This document shows positions 50,625 through 62,640 of a DNA stretch of 64,000 bases, piece by piece (position 1 is the first letter of the stretch; the number at the start of each line of letters is the position of its first letter). Source of the stretch: Acanthochlamys bracteata. Its lineage: Eukaryota > Streptophyta > Magnoliopsida > Pandanales > Velloziaceae. The stretch is taken from contig CM034139.1 in NCBI GenBank assembly GCA_019914995.1, positions 7,666,461 to 7,730,460 of the forward strand. Direction: 5' to 3'. The notes beneath the pieces were generated by a model. The model did not search any database. It had not been told where the DNA came from and saw only the letters and a program-made list of their open reading frames with translations. Both the position numbers and the translations under genes were made by a program.

Positions 50625-51097
50625 TATATTAGTAGCAATTGTTTCAAGATATACATATGTTGATCGATGATCAACAGGTAGCAGTGCCTTAAAAAATTCT
50701 CACAGAACAGTAGTACTGCTCTAGTACTGTTGAATTGAATAAATTGATGCCCATGTATATATATCGTAACGGATGCTTTCTCACCAGTGTCACAGAAGAA
50801 GACATGATGATGATGATGTTGATGGTGTTGAGCTCTTGGCCGGCGAAGCTTCGAGGAAGCTTCATATGTTGTCTGTTCCTAGTAATCAAGCAGTTACATG
50901 CAAACCTACTGATATAGACGAGGACGTACATGTACAGGAGCGCCGCGTAGAAACATAAACGAATTGTCCAGACAGTAATAGTAGTCTAAAATGTAAAAGC
51001 GACGTCTGTGGCCCTGCTAGATGAAATTTTATCAATGGATTCATTAAGCGATAAGATCTCCTCATCATATATCGATCTTCTTATGTTATGTATGCTC

Positions 51098-51135
<38 letters not shown>

Positions 51136-51752
51136 TTTAGTAATTACCATATATAGTTAAGCTAATAATAATTATAAGTAAAATAAAATTTTATAACTGT
51201 AAAAATTTTTTATATTTTTAAATTAAAAAATAATAAAAAAATTAAAAATTAAAATAAATTTATAAACGGTATCAAATTGGCATTAAAAGATGTTCGTTAT
51301 CACAATCGTATACATATGACCGTGCAATAGAATTTATATACCACAAATCCATATATATTGATTGTAAAAGCTGTACGTATACATCAAATTAATCATTATT
51401 CTGTATATGTTATAGCATACTAAAAGTGTGTTTACTCGCAACCTTAAAAATATTTCTATAAGACATAGTTATGTATATCGGTTTCATTATATTTGATTGT
51501 TATAACTGTATGTGATTAGACTTATCTATATATATATATTATTAGATATATATATTATAAACTCTTTATATACTTAATAAACTATGTATATTTGGGAGTG
51601 GGAGTAAGTTAAAAGCGAAGAAAGAGATATTAGCGTTTAGTAAAGTAAAAAGTTTGACCGAGCAAAAGTTTTGACAATTCCTCCTTTTTTACCTAATAAA
51701 TGAGTTCTTTTCATTTTGCTCCGGGACGAAATTTGTTTTAGCCTTTCTTTCG
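50625..51752. other. Divergent promoter region between CAX and the ABC1 kinase
   Basis: This spacer separates two head-to-head genes. It includes a TA microsatellite of about 30 bases near 51100-51131 and an AT-rich stretch around 51140-51270 that may be an old foldback element. No gene was recognised. Confidence 0.45.
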
Positions 51753-54700
51753 ATGTTGCGTCAAGTTGGCGCGAAGGCCGCGGCGGCGCTGTCATTGATC
51801 GGCGGCGTCGGAGCGGTAGCGGTGGTGGCCGCCTCCGACGATCCATGGAGGACGTTCAAGGTTTGTACGATCGTGCCTATGCGGCTGGTGCACGACACGG
51901 TGACAGCGGCGGCAATCGTTGCCGACTACGAGTGGTCGCTGCGCGGCCTCAAGGAGGGCAGTTCCGAATGGAACACCGTTCGCCACCAGGTCCACGAGCG
52001 CTCTGCTCGCCGCCTCCGCGACCTCTGCTTCCGCAACGGGGGCATCTACATAAAGCTCGGACAACACATCGGACAACTGGTAGGTCCATGTTTCTTCTTC
52101 TTTTTATTATTGTGGTTGTTGTTGCCTTTGTTTGTTACTTTTGTAGTTGCTGTAGCCAATTCCATTCGATTCGATTCGATTCGATTCAATTGATGTTCTC
52201 CTAAAAACAAAACATTAACAGGAGTATTTGCTCCCCGAAGAATATGTGGAGACGATGAGGTCTTCCATGCTCAAACGCTGCCCCGTCTCCTCTACCGATC
52301 AAGTCCGGAAAGTTTTCCTCAAAGAACTTGGGAAGCCACCCGAAGAGGTGTCATTGCATAAGAAACAACCTTTGTTTTTATTTTAATAACTAAAACTACC
52401 AGTAGAACTGATCAATTTTGGTTGAGCAGATTTTTGCGCAATTCAAGCTGGATCCGTTGGCAAGCGCCTCTCTTGCACAAGTTCACGAAGCTAAAACTCA
52501 TGACGGCAGAAAGGTAGCTGTCAAGGTATGAGGCCTCACAAGTTCCTCATTAGCAAATTAAGCCACTGTTCCAACACAGCATCTAAAGTATATATGAACA
52601 GTTTCACTCTCACTGCCTTGATTATCTGTTGGATTTTCAGGTTCAACACACTCATTTGACAGATACTGCCCCTGCAGATATTGCCACTGTAGATCTAGTA
52701 GTTAAATTCTTGAACTGGTGCTTCCCCTCATTTGACTATAGGTAGCTGTTCAAATCCATTTCCTGGCTATTTGTGCTTTTTCTAAAATCTATAATCTCAA
52801 CTGCATTTCCTTTCTGTTTGATTATTATCTGTGCTTGAATCATTAAGTAGGGATTCCATTGTGTTAATTCACTTCACAGAGGATTCTAAGTTTCTTTTAG
52901 ATACTTCTTTGCAACTGAAGTATTTTTCATTTGCAAGTTCTTTTTAAGTTCAAATATCTTTAGAAAGGTCAAAGCATTATAGATTTTGTTTCCGGTGGAT
53001 GATAGTTCTTTGCAACTTAAGCTCTCTTTTTCAGGTGGTTGGTTGATGAGGTACAAGAAAGTGCTCCCAAGGCAAGCTCAGATACATACTTTTTCTTATC
53101 CTCTCAAAAGAATGATTCAATTATATATCCTGTTATGTCGGTTGAATACAATAGCCTTTATGATTATATATATTAAATTGTTTAATTCTCCTTTGTCTAT
53201 TATTATCCCCATCAAAACCAAGTTCTTTTGGCCAATATACTGGTTCCTGGATTTAATATTTCATCCTCTGTCCTTAGACAAGAGTGTTTGCCTTGTTTCT
53301 CTTCTCTAACAGAAAATCATTTTACCGAGTTGTGTTCTGAAGAAACTTATGATATACAAGAAAAAAGAACTAATGTTTTGAAGGACCTTAATAGGAGTAG
53401 GCAAAATGAAGTTTGGTTTTTTATGAGAATGGTTGCAACTTTGAGCTAATGATGATTGGCTAATCCCATTTGTAAGCACTGTGGTCTGTGATCCCATTGA
53501 CTTGACATATACTTCTTGGGATCTACAAAATACTGTTTTACCAAATGGTTTTCCTTTTTCTCCTAGGAAGTTGGAACCTTTATAATCAAACACTACAATA
53601 TGTATACTGTCAGGATCTTTGTGTCTTTATCCGGAAAGAAAGGAAAACTACCTTAGGCGCTGAGACATATGCACTACTTAGTTTATGACAATGTAGAAAT
53701 GGGGAGATAATTTTATATTTAATCATGGTTTCAGGAATTAGATTTCATGTTTGAAGCTCGGAATAGTGAGAAATGCATGGATAACTTTAGGAGGTTATCT
53801 CCTCATATTGCAGACTATGTGTATGCACCCAAGGTCTTTTGGGATCTGAGCACTTCGAAGATATTAACTATGGAATTTATGGATGCTGCGGAAATTACAG
53901 ATGTTAGAACCATCCAAAGACTTGGACTTCGACCCTTTGATGTTTCAAAACTTGTAACTCTCTCTCTCTCTCTCTCTAAAATACAAACATGCATACATTT
54001 TTTTTTACTGAACTAATCTCTAAAGAATTTTCAGGTTAGCCAAGCTTTCGCAGAGATGATCTATAGGCATGGGTTTGTGCATTGTGATCCACATGCTGCC
54101 AACTTGATGGTTCGTCCTTTACCTGATAGCAAAAGGGGCATTTTCGGTAAGAAGACAATCTTTCAAAGTTTAAAATTAGTTAGGAGATATTATTTGGTAA
54201 TTTGTACAATGTCTATTACATAATTCCAACATTATTGTCTTGTTTTATGGAGGTGGCAGAAGGCCACAACTGATACTGCTCGATCATGGTTTATATAAGG
54301 AGCTTGACCTTGCTACTAGGACGAATTATGCCGCACTCTGGAAAGTACGCTTTACTGTCTTCTTATCTTAATATCCTCGACTCTTTTCTTTGAATGGTTG
54401 TTGTTAATGTTAATGAATACTTCTTGTACAGGGCCTCATATTTGCTGATAGCGATGCAATAAAAGAAAATAGTATAAAACTTGGTGCTGGTGAGGATCTT
54501 TATGTACTCTTTGCAGGAGTGCTAACAATGAGACCCTGGAAAAGAGTCATCGATCCTTCTGTTGACCATTTGGTGCTAGAAGGAAGTGACAATGATCGTT
54601 CAGAACTACAGGTTATGTTTAGTGTCTCTTTTATGCTTTTGTACAAGGGAATGATAACAAAATTTTAGTACCTTATTGGCGTTATGCTGTTTAGTGATAA

Positions 54701-55774
54701 CAACCTTTTTCATATCAATTAATGAGAAACACCAAGGTCAAAGTACAAATATGTTATGAAACATGTGTCATCCTAGTGCTTTTTTAGATCACTCTTGGTG
54801 AAACCTTTGGTTTCAGTTGCCGCATTGGTTCATTATTTCCTTATATCAACTTCACAATGGATCTTATTTTTAAGTTTCGGATGCGCTTTTGTAGGTAATT
54901 TTTGAGGATCTTTTCGTTCTCCATTGCGCTCACTATATCCATAGATCTCCATACTTCATCTGACTTTTAGTCATTTTCCCATTGGTAGTAATCTCTGTGG
55001 TTGTTACGTTACATCTACTTGAGAACATTGAAAATACAGCTATCTATGATGACTGGAACTACTTATGGTATTTTCTTCCGTCTTCTTAATTAAATTCTTC
55101 TTTTGTGCTTTCAAATTCATTCTGATCTTCTTGGCTGATAATTCACAATGGACACTCCTAAAAAGTTATGGATGATTTTAAGAGTTATTAACTCTACGTA
55201 CACTAGCAACATTACTATATGAATATGAAATTAATATGCACATGATCCTTTGATATGGTTGCTTAATTGCTTCTATTAGTGTGCCATGAGGCCCATGACT
55301 ATGTCTATGATTATCTGATTCTGGAAATTTTGGATACCTCTTTGCTCGCAGATGTATGCATCTCAACTTTTCTCTCAGATATCAGAGCTTCTAAGGAGAC
55401 TTCCACGTGTTATTCTGTTAATGCTGAAAACAAATGACTGTCTACGAGCTGTCAATCATTCTCTGGTAAATCTGGACGAGTGTGCTGCACTTCCTTTTTT
55501 TAAAGATACTTACCAAGATACATATTCAACTACAATTACTATGTTCTTTTGGCAGTTGAGTGGATCTTCAATAGAAGCATTTATTATCACTGGCAAAGTG
55601 GCTTCTGATGCAGTACTTGAAACCAAGAGAAGGATGCACAAAGATTCCCTTCTGTGGCGCTTAAGCTTGTCATTGGAGAAGATAATAATTGAATGCCGTC
55701 TCTTCAGCATGCAGATGGCTTTGTGGCTTCTATGGATTAAGAAAGCATTCTATGGAATAATAGGTAACCAATAG
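51753..55774 (+). CDS. ABC1/UbiB-family atypical kinase (ATH9/ADCK1-like)
   Basis: Eleven exons join in frame: 51753-52079, 52222-52347, 52430-52525, 52641-52741, 53035-53071, 53735-53953, 54035-54146, 54253-54344, 54432-54611, 55352-55465 and 55556-55774, giving 540 residues, close to Arabidopsis At2g40090. ABC1 kinases are atypical kinase-like proteins of mitochondria and plastids tied to isoprenoid-quinone lipid metabolism. Family marks are IYIKLGQHIGQ (KxGQ at about 101-104), the Ala-rich loop ASASLAQVHEAK, the ATP-binding Lys in VAVKVQ (183), the catalytic block GFVHCDPHAANL (HCDPH at 318-322) and the metal-binding LLDHGL (DHG at 350-352). All key residues are present. The N-terminus is hydrophobic and Ala-rich, consistent with an organelle target or anchor. 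Intron 5 begins GCAAGC, another GC-AG intron. The gene lies head to head with the CAX gene. Confidence 0.94.
53955..53980. repeat. CT microsatellite in an ABC1 kinase intron
   Basis: A (TC)n run directly follows the donor of intron 6. It is a simple repeat and could vary in length between individuals. Confidence 0.8.
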
Positions 55775-56442
55775 CACTTACAGTGAGTTTGAGATATTTT
55801 TGTTGACATGCCTACAAGCAGAGTAATTACTACTGAAGCTGGGTTCAAAAATAATCAATACCGGACGCATCCTTGTAGGTACTTAAATGTGCTTGTCATT
55901 CTTTAATTTGTTCGTCTCAGAATTGAGATTGTAATCTTTTAGAGATTAAAACCAATTTATCGTTTTTTTTTCCCTACACCTGTGAGGCAAGAAGCTCATA
56001 ATCTGTAATACAAACAAATAAATTTTCAGCGTATAGCGAAGACTATGTTTAGAATGAGCATTTGAGGGAAATTAGTATTTAATTTTATTGTTCCATTTTG
56101 TCACCTGATATCAAATTATCAAACCCTGCTGTCAGTGTTATGTCGAGTATTATATATAAGCTCTTTGCAGTTAGTTTGCAAGTACATGGACACTTAGACA
56201 CACTTGGAACTTTTGTACTACGTATAGGTTATGTAAAATCATATATAGAAGAACAGGGCTTTCCCAATAGATTTGCAATATGACATTGTTAATGAACAAC
56301 AAAGAGAGGAAATACACCGCAGGTGTTTTACACAAACTTTAAGTAACTGCTTAAGTGATGATAATTAAGAAAGAAGCAAGGAAACTGTTCTCTCGCATGG
56401 AAATTTGGATGCAGGAAAACCACAATGAATTACATGCACCGG
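55775..56442. other. Spacer between convergent ABC1 kinase and methyltransferase genes
   Basis: Two convergent genes meet here, so it should contain both 3' untranslated regions. No other feature was recognised. Confidence 0.45.
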
Positions 56443-58003
56443 CTAGCAAGGATTTTTAGCTGTGATGCAGTACACCCTAGAACCCAAGTGCTCTGTGAAC
56501 AACCCAGCATCACGACAGCCATCAAAGAAAAGTGCCTCATCTTCTTTTCCTATTCTCCTGCGCCAACTCATAATAAATGCCGGAAAATGCACTTGCTTTG
56601 TCCTTCCCTTGAAACCTTATAAATTGAATCAGTAAGCATCACCAAATTGTTATACAAACTAAGCATAAACAAAACAGTCAAATATTCACTGTTGGTTTTT
56701 TGTATGGCAATGAGATTTATAATAGGAAGTTTAGGAACATGAATGAATGTTTATAAAGATTTGAGCGAACAACAATGAACTTCGACCTTAAACTTACCTG
56801 AACTAGTCAGTTGGTAAGGTTCAAGCTTTGCTTGAACATCTTTCTGCTTGTAAGATTTTAGCAGAAAGGAAAGAGTTTTAACCAGATTTGGGTACTGCTT
56901 CACATCTAAAAGTAGCAAACACAATGTTACAGCACGTTGGATTCAAGCATTAGAAATAGGAAAATCTTACACAATAGAATATCACTGGCAATAATGAAGT
57001 CCCAGTCTGGATCAGCCACTGGGAAGATGTCGCCCCATGAATCTGGAAGACATTAACATCCATCACATTACAAATTAGCACTAGGCAAACAAGAAGGAAA
57101 TAGTTTAGCATATTCAGACGCTTTCTGGATAGCACATTGAATATGCTCGCATTCGTGATTTTCGGTTTGATTACTTGGGATGTAGATGGGCATGAGAAAC
57201 ATACGTCTGATATGTGGCAAAACCGAGAGGCCATTAGCCCTGCAGTTATAAGCTATATTTTGTTCCACTTCCTTGTCATCAAAATCTGAGGTTGTGATGT
57301 CAACTCCAAATGATTTTCTCAAGTAAATGGCCAGGGCTCCAGTGCCACTGCAAGGTTGAAGTAGCTTATACCAAGCATAATCAAGAAACAGCAAGTGCTA
57401 AAAATGCCTAAAGATGGATGTAAGTGGATAAAAAGTTGCAATAGCTGAATTCTTTCTTTCGTATATTGACATCCTTACTGTGATGATTGGAAACTAGAGA
57501 AGGTGTAGCAATCACCTTCCCAATTCGAGAATGCGGCCTTGCAGAAGAGAATTGTGTAGGAGCAACCAGTCACAGAATGCAAACGTGCCAGGCCAGAGAA
57601 GATTTGCGTTGAGTTGATGAAAGGAGAACTCCCGGATGACCACATTCTGTAGTGCAAAGAGTGCAGTTGTTGTAAAAACAAGGTTTAATTAAGTTTATTA
57701 GAAAACTAGTGTGATAGTGCCGTGAAGGTGTTGGTACCGTTGTTGTTTGTCCGGCCCCGGGGAAGGTGTGTGTCCTCTCCACGTACTGTTGTTGTTCTTT
57801 TTCACCTTCCGCTGCAAAATTGCTGAGATCAGTTGAGGAAACAAGTGATTTGACACACACACACACCCACCACCCGGAGAGAGAGAGAGCCTTATCTTTA
57901 ACTGACCTGGTTGGTCTTTCTGTTGTGGTTGTTCATCTTCATCATCGCTGCCGCTGCTGTGGAGTTGGAAAAGGGAAGAGGGTGAGAAGAGAGCCGTGTC
58001 CAT
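56443..58003 (-). CDS. METTL21-like SAM-dependent methyltransferase (At1g63855 type)
   Basis: Seven exons on the minus strand: 58003-57907, 57811-57738, 57646-57516, 57347-57205, 57042-56971, 56905-56798 and 56615-56443, giving 265 residues. It matches the plant lysine-methyltransferase-like group represented by Arabidopsis At1g63855. The N-terminus MDTALFSPSSLF and the following acidic Ser/Asp/Glu stretch are family-typical. FHQLNANLLWPGTFAF precedes SAM motif I, ELGSGTGALA (98-107). ITTSDFDD is the next SAM-binding strand, and DWDFIIASDILLY is the conserved post-SAM block. AFIMSWRRRIGKEDEALFF lies near the end. The fold is a seven-strand Rossmann methyltransferase; the protein substrate is unknown to me. 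The last intron uses an unusual acceptor, TATAAG, which keeps the frame and gives a family-like sequence. Confidence 0.9.
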
Positions 58004-58412
58004 GATTCTTCCTTTTCCAATTTCTTCGCTTAAGATCGGCGCGGCAGCGGCGGCCTGCGATCGCTCTTCTCCTTATTACTCTTTTTGCCTCTGCTCTTTG
58101 GATTGAACTCAACTGTACAGGTTCGGGTCGCATCCGGACCGGTCGGTCACCACTATTCTAAAAAATTAAAAAAAGTTATTTTTGCGTTTCAATTTTTTTT
58201 TTTTTTTTTTTCTACTGTAGTTGAATTGCAGGTGGAGGCACGGAGGTAGGACCGTAGGACGCAGCGAGTCCCAGGCTCCCAGCTTGCTTCCGCCACACAA
58301 TCAAAATCAAAAGCAGCAGAACAACCTAAACTAACTATCACGCAGATCAAAGCAAAGAGAAGGGAAAGACGTTCGTGATTTGATTTGGTCTTGTTTGAAT
58401 GACTAGGAACCG
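58004..58412. other. Shared upstream region of the methyltransferase and inositol kinase relic
   Basis: The two units start in opposite directions about 0.4 kb apart. A poly-T run lies at about 58191-58210. This may once have served as a two-way promoter. Confidence 0.4.
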
Positions 58413-58419
58413 GTGATGA

Positions 58420-59290
58420 TGGCACGATCGCAGCAGCCATCGGAGGAAAATGAAGACCATTGGCAAGTTCTAGTGCTCGGAAGCTACTTCCATGACGTCA
58501 CCTTCAGCGACGGAAGATTCTTCTCCAAGGGACTCGGCGCCGCCGCTGCCTTCATCTCCAACATTCTCTCGTTCCTTCTTCCAAGAATCAACGGTCATAA
58601 GCTGCCGCTGCTACCTCTTCAAGGTGGGCCCCGTCTTTGCATACCACAACCCAACTTAACACGCCTCCTCCTCTGCGGTCCGCCTCGTCGTCCACGACCA
58701 CCGTCTTCCACGCTCATTTCGCTTCTTCAGGTTCATACCATGTCGGTCGCTCACTCTTCCGCGTCCGCTCCTGTGACCCTATCTTCCCAATGGCCTTCCT
58801 CCTTCTCAGTTCCACTTCCGCTTCGGCCTAGCCGTCGCCGTGGCGGGGAGATCCCTCCGCCCACCCTCTCCTACATGATCGACCTATGCCGCTTCATTTC
58901 CATGATGCCCAGTCCCTCATCCTCACCTTCGAGAGGAAAACGATGGCGCTGTCCGCCTCGTCCTCTATAAAAGAAACCTTTCTACTCCCTCCTCCCGCGC
59001 ATTCCTTCCTCAAGGCCTCTGCCGACGAGGCACCCCTCATGGACCTCCTATACCTAGGCGCTCTTGAAAATGCATTGTCGCCACACAGGGCAGGGACTGC
59101 TGCATGCTTTACTGCAGTGGCTGGGAGATCCGCGTCCCTCCATTCCCCATTGTACAAATCGGTCCCAACAGAGTAGACGATTCCTTCGTGGGCGGCTTCA
59201 TCGGCGATATGCTGAGCGGCCCAAAACTCCTTGAAGCTACTTCATCTTCGGCTCCATCACGGTCTTCGATGCCACTATGCTCCAGAGTAT
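58420..59290 (+). pseudogene. MIK: myo-inositol kinase (pfkB family) relic
   Basis: Plus-strand blocks follow plant inositol 3-kinase / myo-inositol kinase (Arabidopsis At5g58730, maize lpa3), an enzyme feeding phytate synthesis. The N-terminal strand reads VLVLGSYFHDVTFSDG, then LGAAAAFISNIL (the sugar-binding GG motif has become LGAAAA), STTTVFHAHFASSG in another frame, GEIPPPTLSYMIDLC, then FLKASADEAPLMD and VPPFPIVQIGPNRVDDSFVGGF. The last should contain the pfkB anion-hole and catalytic-Asp motif DPTGAGDSF; here it is GPNRVDDSF, so the GAGD loop is lost. At least four frame changes are needed to follow the whole family order. No introns are seen. The GC-rich, monocot-like codon style is still visible. 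Confidence 0.8.
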
Positions 59291-59427
59291 GATAATTGCT
59301 AAATGCTTCTCCATCTTCTACTTGCTCTCCGCTTTTCTATGATCACAATAATTAAGTAGTTATTGTTTATGCATTTTTTATATTAATGAAGTTTATTTTA
59401 GTGTTTAAGTAGGCTAGCACTGAATTT

Positions 59428-60505
59428 GTTAGCTAACCAACTGCTGATTAAATGAAACAAAAAAGTTAGCGGAAAGTTTGTCAGCTGACATGCTGCTGGC
59501 TTGCGAAACCATTTTAACAGAGAGCACACCAGCCGTTAATCAGTCAGCTAACCCGCTGCTGACTCTCTCCCCCATTCAAAACAGAGAGCACATAAATAAC
59601 GAACCAACCAGCTGAGAGGTTACTGACTAGCAGGCAGAGAGCAAACCTGATCTCAATTCTAGAACAACTATCATACTATCTTTAGAGCTAATTCAAGGAT
59701 GTTTTCGACCACGATTGAGCGCAATCTTCGCAACACTCATAGAGGAACATTCAGACAACATATTCAAACAAAAATGAGACCGTTTGACTCATCAACCAAG
59801 TTCCAAAAAATCGGCGATAAGAGGAAGCATACACATAACCTGACATGACTGGATTGCATTTTCAGCAGGCCATTTCTACAAGTGAAAATTTGAAAACATA
59901 GAGAGCAACATATCAATTTTAAAACCAACACAAAAGATCCAACATGTAGCAATAAATTAAGTAAAAAAAGTTATGCAAGATGCAAAGAAATCAGGATGCC
60001 CAATAAGAAAATAGTAGAACATTATTGTGCTCGGTTGGTGGTGAAAAACTATGCACTGAAGGATCGACTTTGATGTAATTTTCTCTCTAAGTGGTACGCT
60101 TGACAACTATTTTTTCCAGTCTCCAGTGGTATTTTACTTTAATTCTCATTGCTTAGAACTAACATTAAAAGGCTAACTAAGTCTCTGTAAAAGAATCAGT
60201 AAGAACTCAGCAAGCTGACCTTCTGCTGAGCATCTTAAAAGTTTAACGTTTACTAAAGTGCAGGAAACCAATAAGTAAGTAGTCAGCTGACTTTTTGTTA
60301 ACTCCTATAAGTTTTGAATTTAACATTGTCAGCCGTCAATCAGCTAACTAACCTGCTACTGATCTCACTCTTTGTTTTAAATGAATCCGAACATCAGTAA
60401 ATAGTCAGTCAGCCGATCCAAAACTAACAATTTATGTTTTGTAGAAAATTGTATTTTATGTATAAACCAGTAGACAGTCAGTCAGCTGTAAACTGCTGAT
60501 ACTCC
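59428..60505. repeat. Scattered degenerate motif GTCAGCTRACNNRCTGCTGA
   Basis: Related strings occur at about 59429 (GTTAGCTAACCAACTGCTGA), 59480, 59543 (GTCAGCTAACCCGCTGCTGA), 60207, 60283, 60339, 60403 and 60481. Several continue into CTCTCYC or CTCACTC after the TGA. Spacing is irregular, so this is not a simple tandem array. Confidence 0.6.
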
Positions 60506-60977
60506 CTTTTTGAGAAAAATTTATGTTTATTTTTTTTATTTTACAAGTCAATTCACCCTTCTATTTTGAGTTGCTTGACTACGTCTTTCAACACTTTTTA
60601 TTTTTGCAGCACTTTCTCCCTCTCTCTAACTGCCTCCTGAAATTGCTATATACTTGACCTTACGTTTAGATACAAGCATTAAAAGAAACAATTGTTTCTT
60701 TTTTCCGAATTGCTTGGAATTATTCTTGGTTCACAAAGCATTAAAATGAGATTCTTACAAATCATCAGGGGTAACCCTAAAGATCTTGTTTTCTCAATAG
60801 TGTATTCATTGAAGACGAATCAAAGATAGAAGCACTTTAACTATAATTTGTTCATGCAAGTTAAGGTCTTCATGATAAGTAAGAAGTGCATTCTTGAACT
60901 GACTTACAAAGTAAGTAATGTAAGATATTGAGGCGGACAAGGAAATCTGAATTTGAAGGAGCACTAGTTTGGTGTAA

Positions 60978-61153
60978 GGATGAGTTGGCATACAGCCATG
61001 GAAAAGTATGGAATGCCCTGAATTAGGAGGTAGGTTTCCAAGTCATATACATAATCCCAAAAGGAAAACTGTCCAAATGAAGTTCTTCTCTGAGTATGCA
61101 ATGAGTTGGCATACAGCCATGGAAAAGTATGCAATGCCCTGAATTTGGAGAAA
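60978..61153. repeat. Direct repeat, two copies of about 50 bases
   Basis: The string ATGAGTTGGCATACAGCC and the next 33 bases occur at about 60979 and again at about 61102, with only a few differences, roughly 122 bases apart. This suggests a local duplication. No coding function is apparent. Confidence 0.85.
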
Positions 61154-61746
61154 TATCAAGTTCTTCTCTGTTATATTAAATTGGAGTTTATGTATGGTGA
61201 CAATATCACCAGGTAGTTTCTTGAATTGTAAACTAGTAATTTGCAGGGGCAGATGAAGGTGTATGAAATTATTCTCCGTGCTTGGCTTGGAAGAGAGAAG
61301 ATCACCATGTGTCATAGTATATTAAGAGATCCTTTGACAAAGGCTTCTATCTTGCTTCTAGGACTTTTCTCTAAGTTTGCACCATAGGCATTACTTCCCA
61401 AAACTTTGCACTTAAGCTTTCATCATAGATATCCGGAGTTAATTCATAAAACTTTTCTGCATTCCACTTCTCGAGGATTCGATTAATTTAGAACAGAAAT
61501 ATGTTATCTTGATGTTGGTTATTTATGTTTGTGATCTTCTGTCATCTAACTGAAAAACTCGTGTTGCATTTTACAGTGTAGAGCTTTCCTGTGTTACAAC
61601 TGATAACTGCATATGTGTTTGATAATTTATCTTTTGGATTTGAACAAAGCCTGCTCTCAGTTAAAAAAATCATGTTTATTCTGAGAAAATTCCTTCAAGC
61701 TATCGGACTTTAGTTTAGCATATTCTTGGTTTCTCAGAATATTAAG

Positions 61747-61987
61747 CAAGAACTGAGAAGAGAGTCTGCAAAACATATGGGCGTGGATAGGAGGACTGAT
61801 GAGGTAGATCTTGGTGAGTTAGTTATACCAGGAGCTTCAATGAATTTCTGGTCATGAAATAACAGATGCAATACATGATATTCAGACTGCTTCATCTTTA
61901 TGTCTGGATGCAGACCGCTTCATCATATGCAGAAATCAACAAATCAACTGGAGCAGCTTCCAAGAAGTCCAGTCGGAGTTGTGTTGA
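61747..61987 (+). CDS. Possible pair of terminal exons, unidentified
   Basis: A block at 61747-61813 (QELRRESAKHMGVDRRTDEV...) has an AG before it and a good GTGAGT donor after it. It joins in phase to 61914-61987, which ends at TGA. The peptide is polar and helix-like. I found no matching family and no convincing upstream exons, so this could be chance. Confidence 0.2.
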
Positions 61988-62009
61988 GTCTGATGATTGT
62001 TGATTTGGT

Positions 62010-62640
62010 TGAAGAGAACGCTTGTTTCCCCCCACCTGGTGACCTCTAGCTACTCTTCTCTTAAGAGTTAGGTGTATGTGCTGAGCCATTTCAGTTCCCC
62101 TTTTATCTGTAACGGATTTCTAGCTGTAGGAAGATAGTATATATGAAGATAGTTTCTGTAGTTTACTTTACTGAGTCATCGTGGTTAAGTTGCGCGGCCT
62201 GCTAGCGTTGCAGGAGAAGTGTTATTTATCAATAGAAGAGATGTACGATTGAATCTACTCTTCATCGTGAAGGAGCGGAAGATTGCAAAAGTTTATTATC
62301 ATTGTGGTTACAGGTTATTGGAGTTGCTTTACAACAACAATTACAATTTTGTTTATTTAGTAAAGTTGATCCTTGGAGTTTTGTTTATTTAGTAAAGTTG
62401 TTTATTACAGCTTTGCAGGAGAAGTGTTATTTGTTATTTATTTAGTAAAGTTGATTCTTGAAGTTTTATTTCATGAACTATCTCTTTCTTTCTTTTCATT
62501 TCATGAGAAATTGATTGATTGAAAGAGATAATACATTCTGTCTGTAGCTAGAGCAGAAGAAGAGGACGAAGGCCTGATTCGGTTCGATTTCGTTAACCTC
62601 CTCTCCGCTGTTTTACTTCTTATTAATCAAATAAAATTAA
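62010..62640. other. Spacer before the GDSL gene copy
   Basis: AT-rich sequence with a locally repeated TTTATTTAGTAAAGTTG phrase (about 62350-62455, three times). No gene was recognised. Confidence 0.45.

Larger units (their letters stand above)
59300..61740. other. Repeat-bearing spacer
   Basis: No intact gene is seen. Two repeat systems stand out: a scattered GTCAGCTAAC...GCTGCTGA motif (59428-60505) and a direct repeat of about 50 bases (60978 and 61100). The remainder is AT-rich. Confidence 0.5.

Noticed and set aside
61310..61345. A DPLTKA-like string resembling the end of a copia polyprotein
   Set aside because: Only six residues match and no protease, integrase or reverse transcriptase remains nearby, so it is too short to call.
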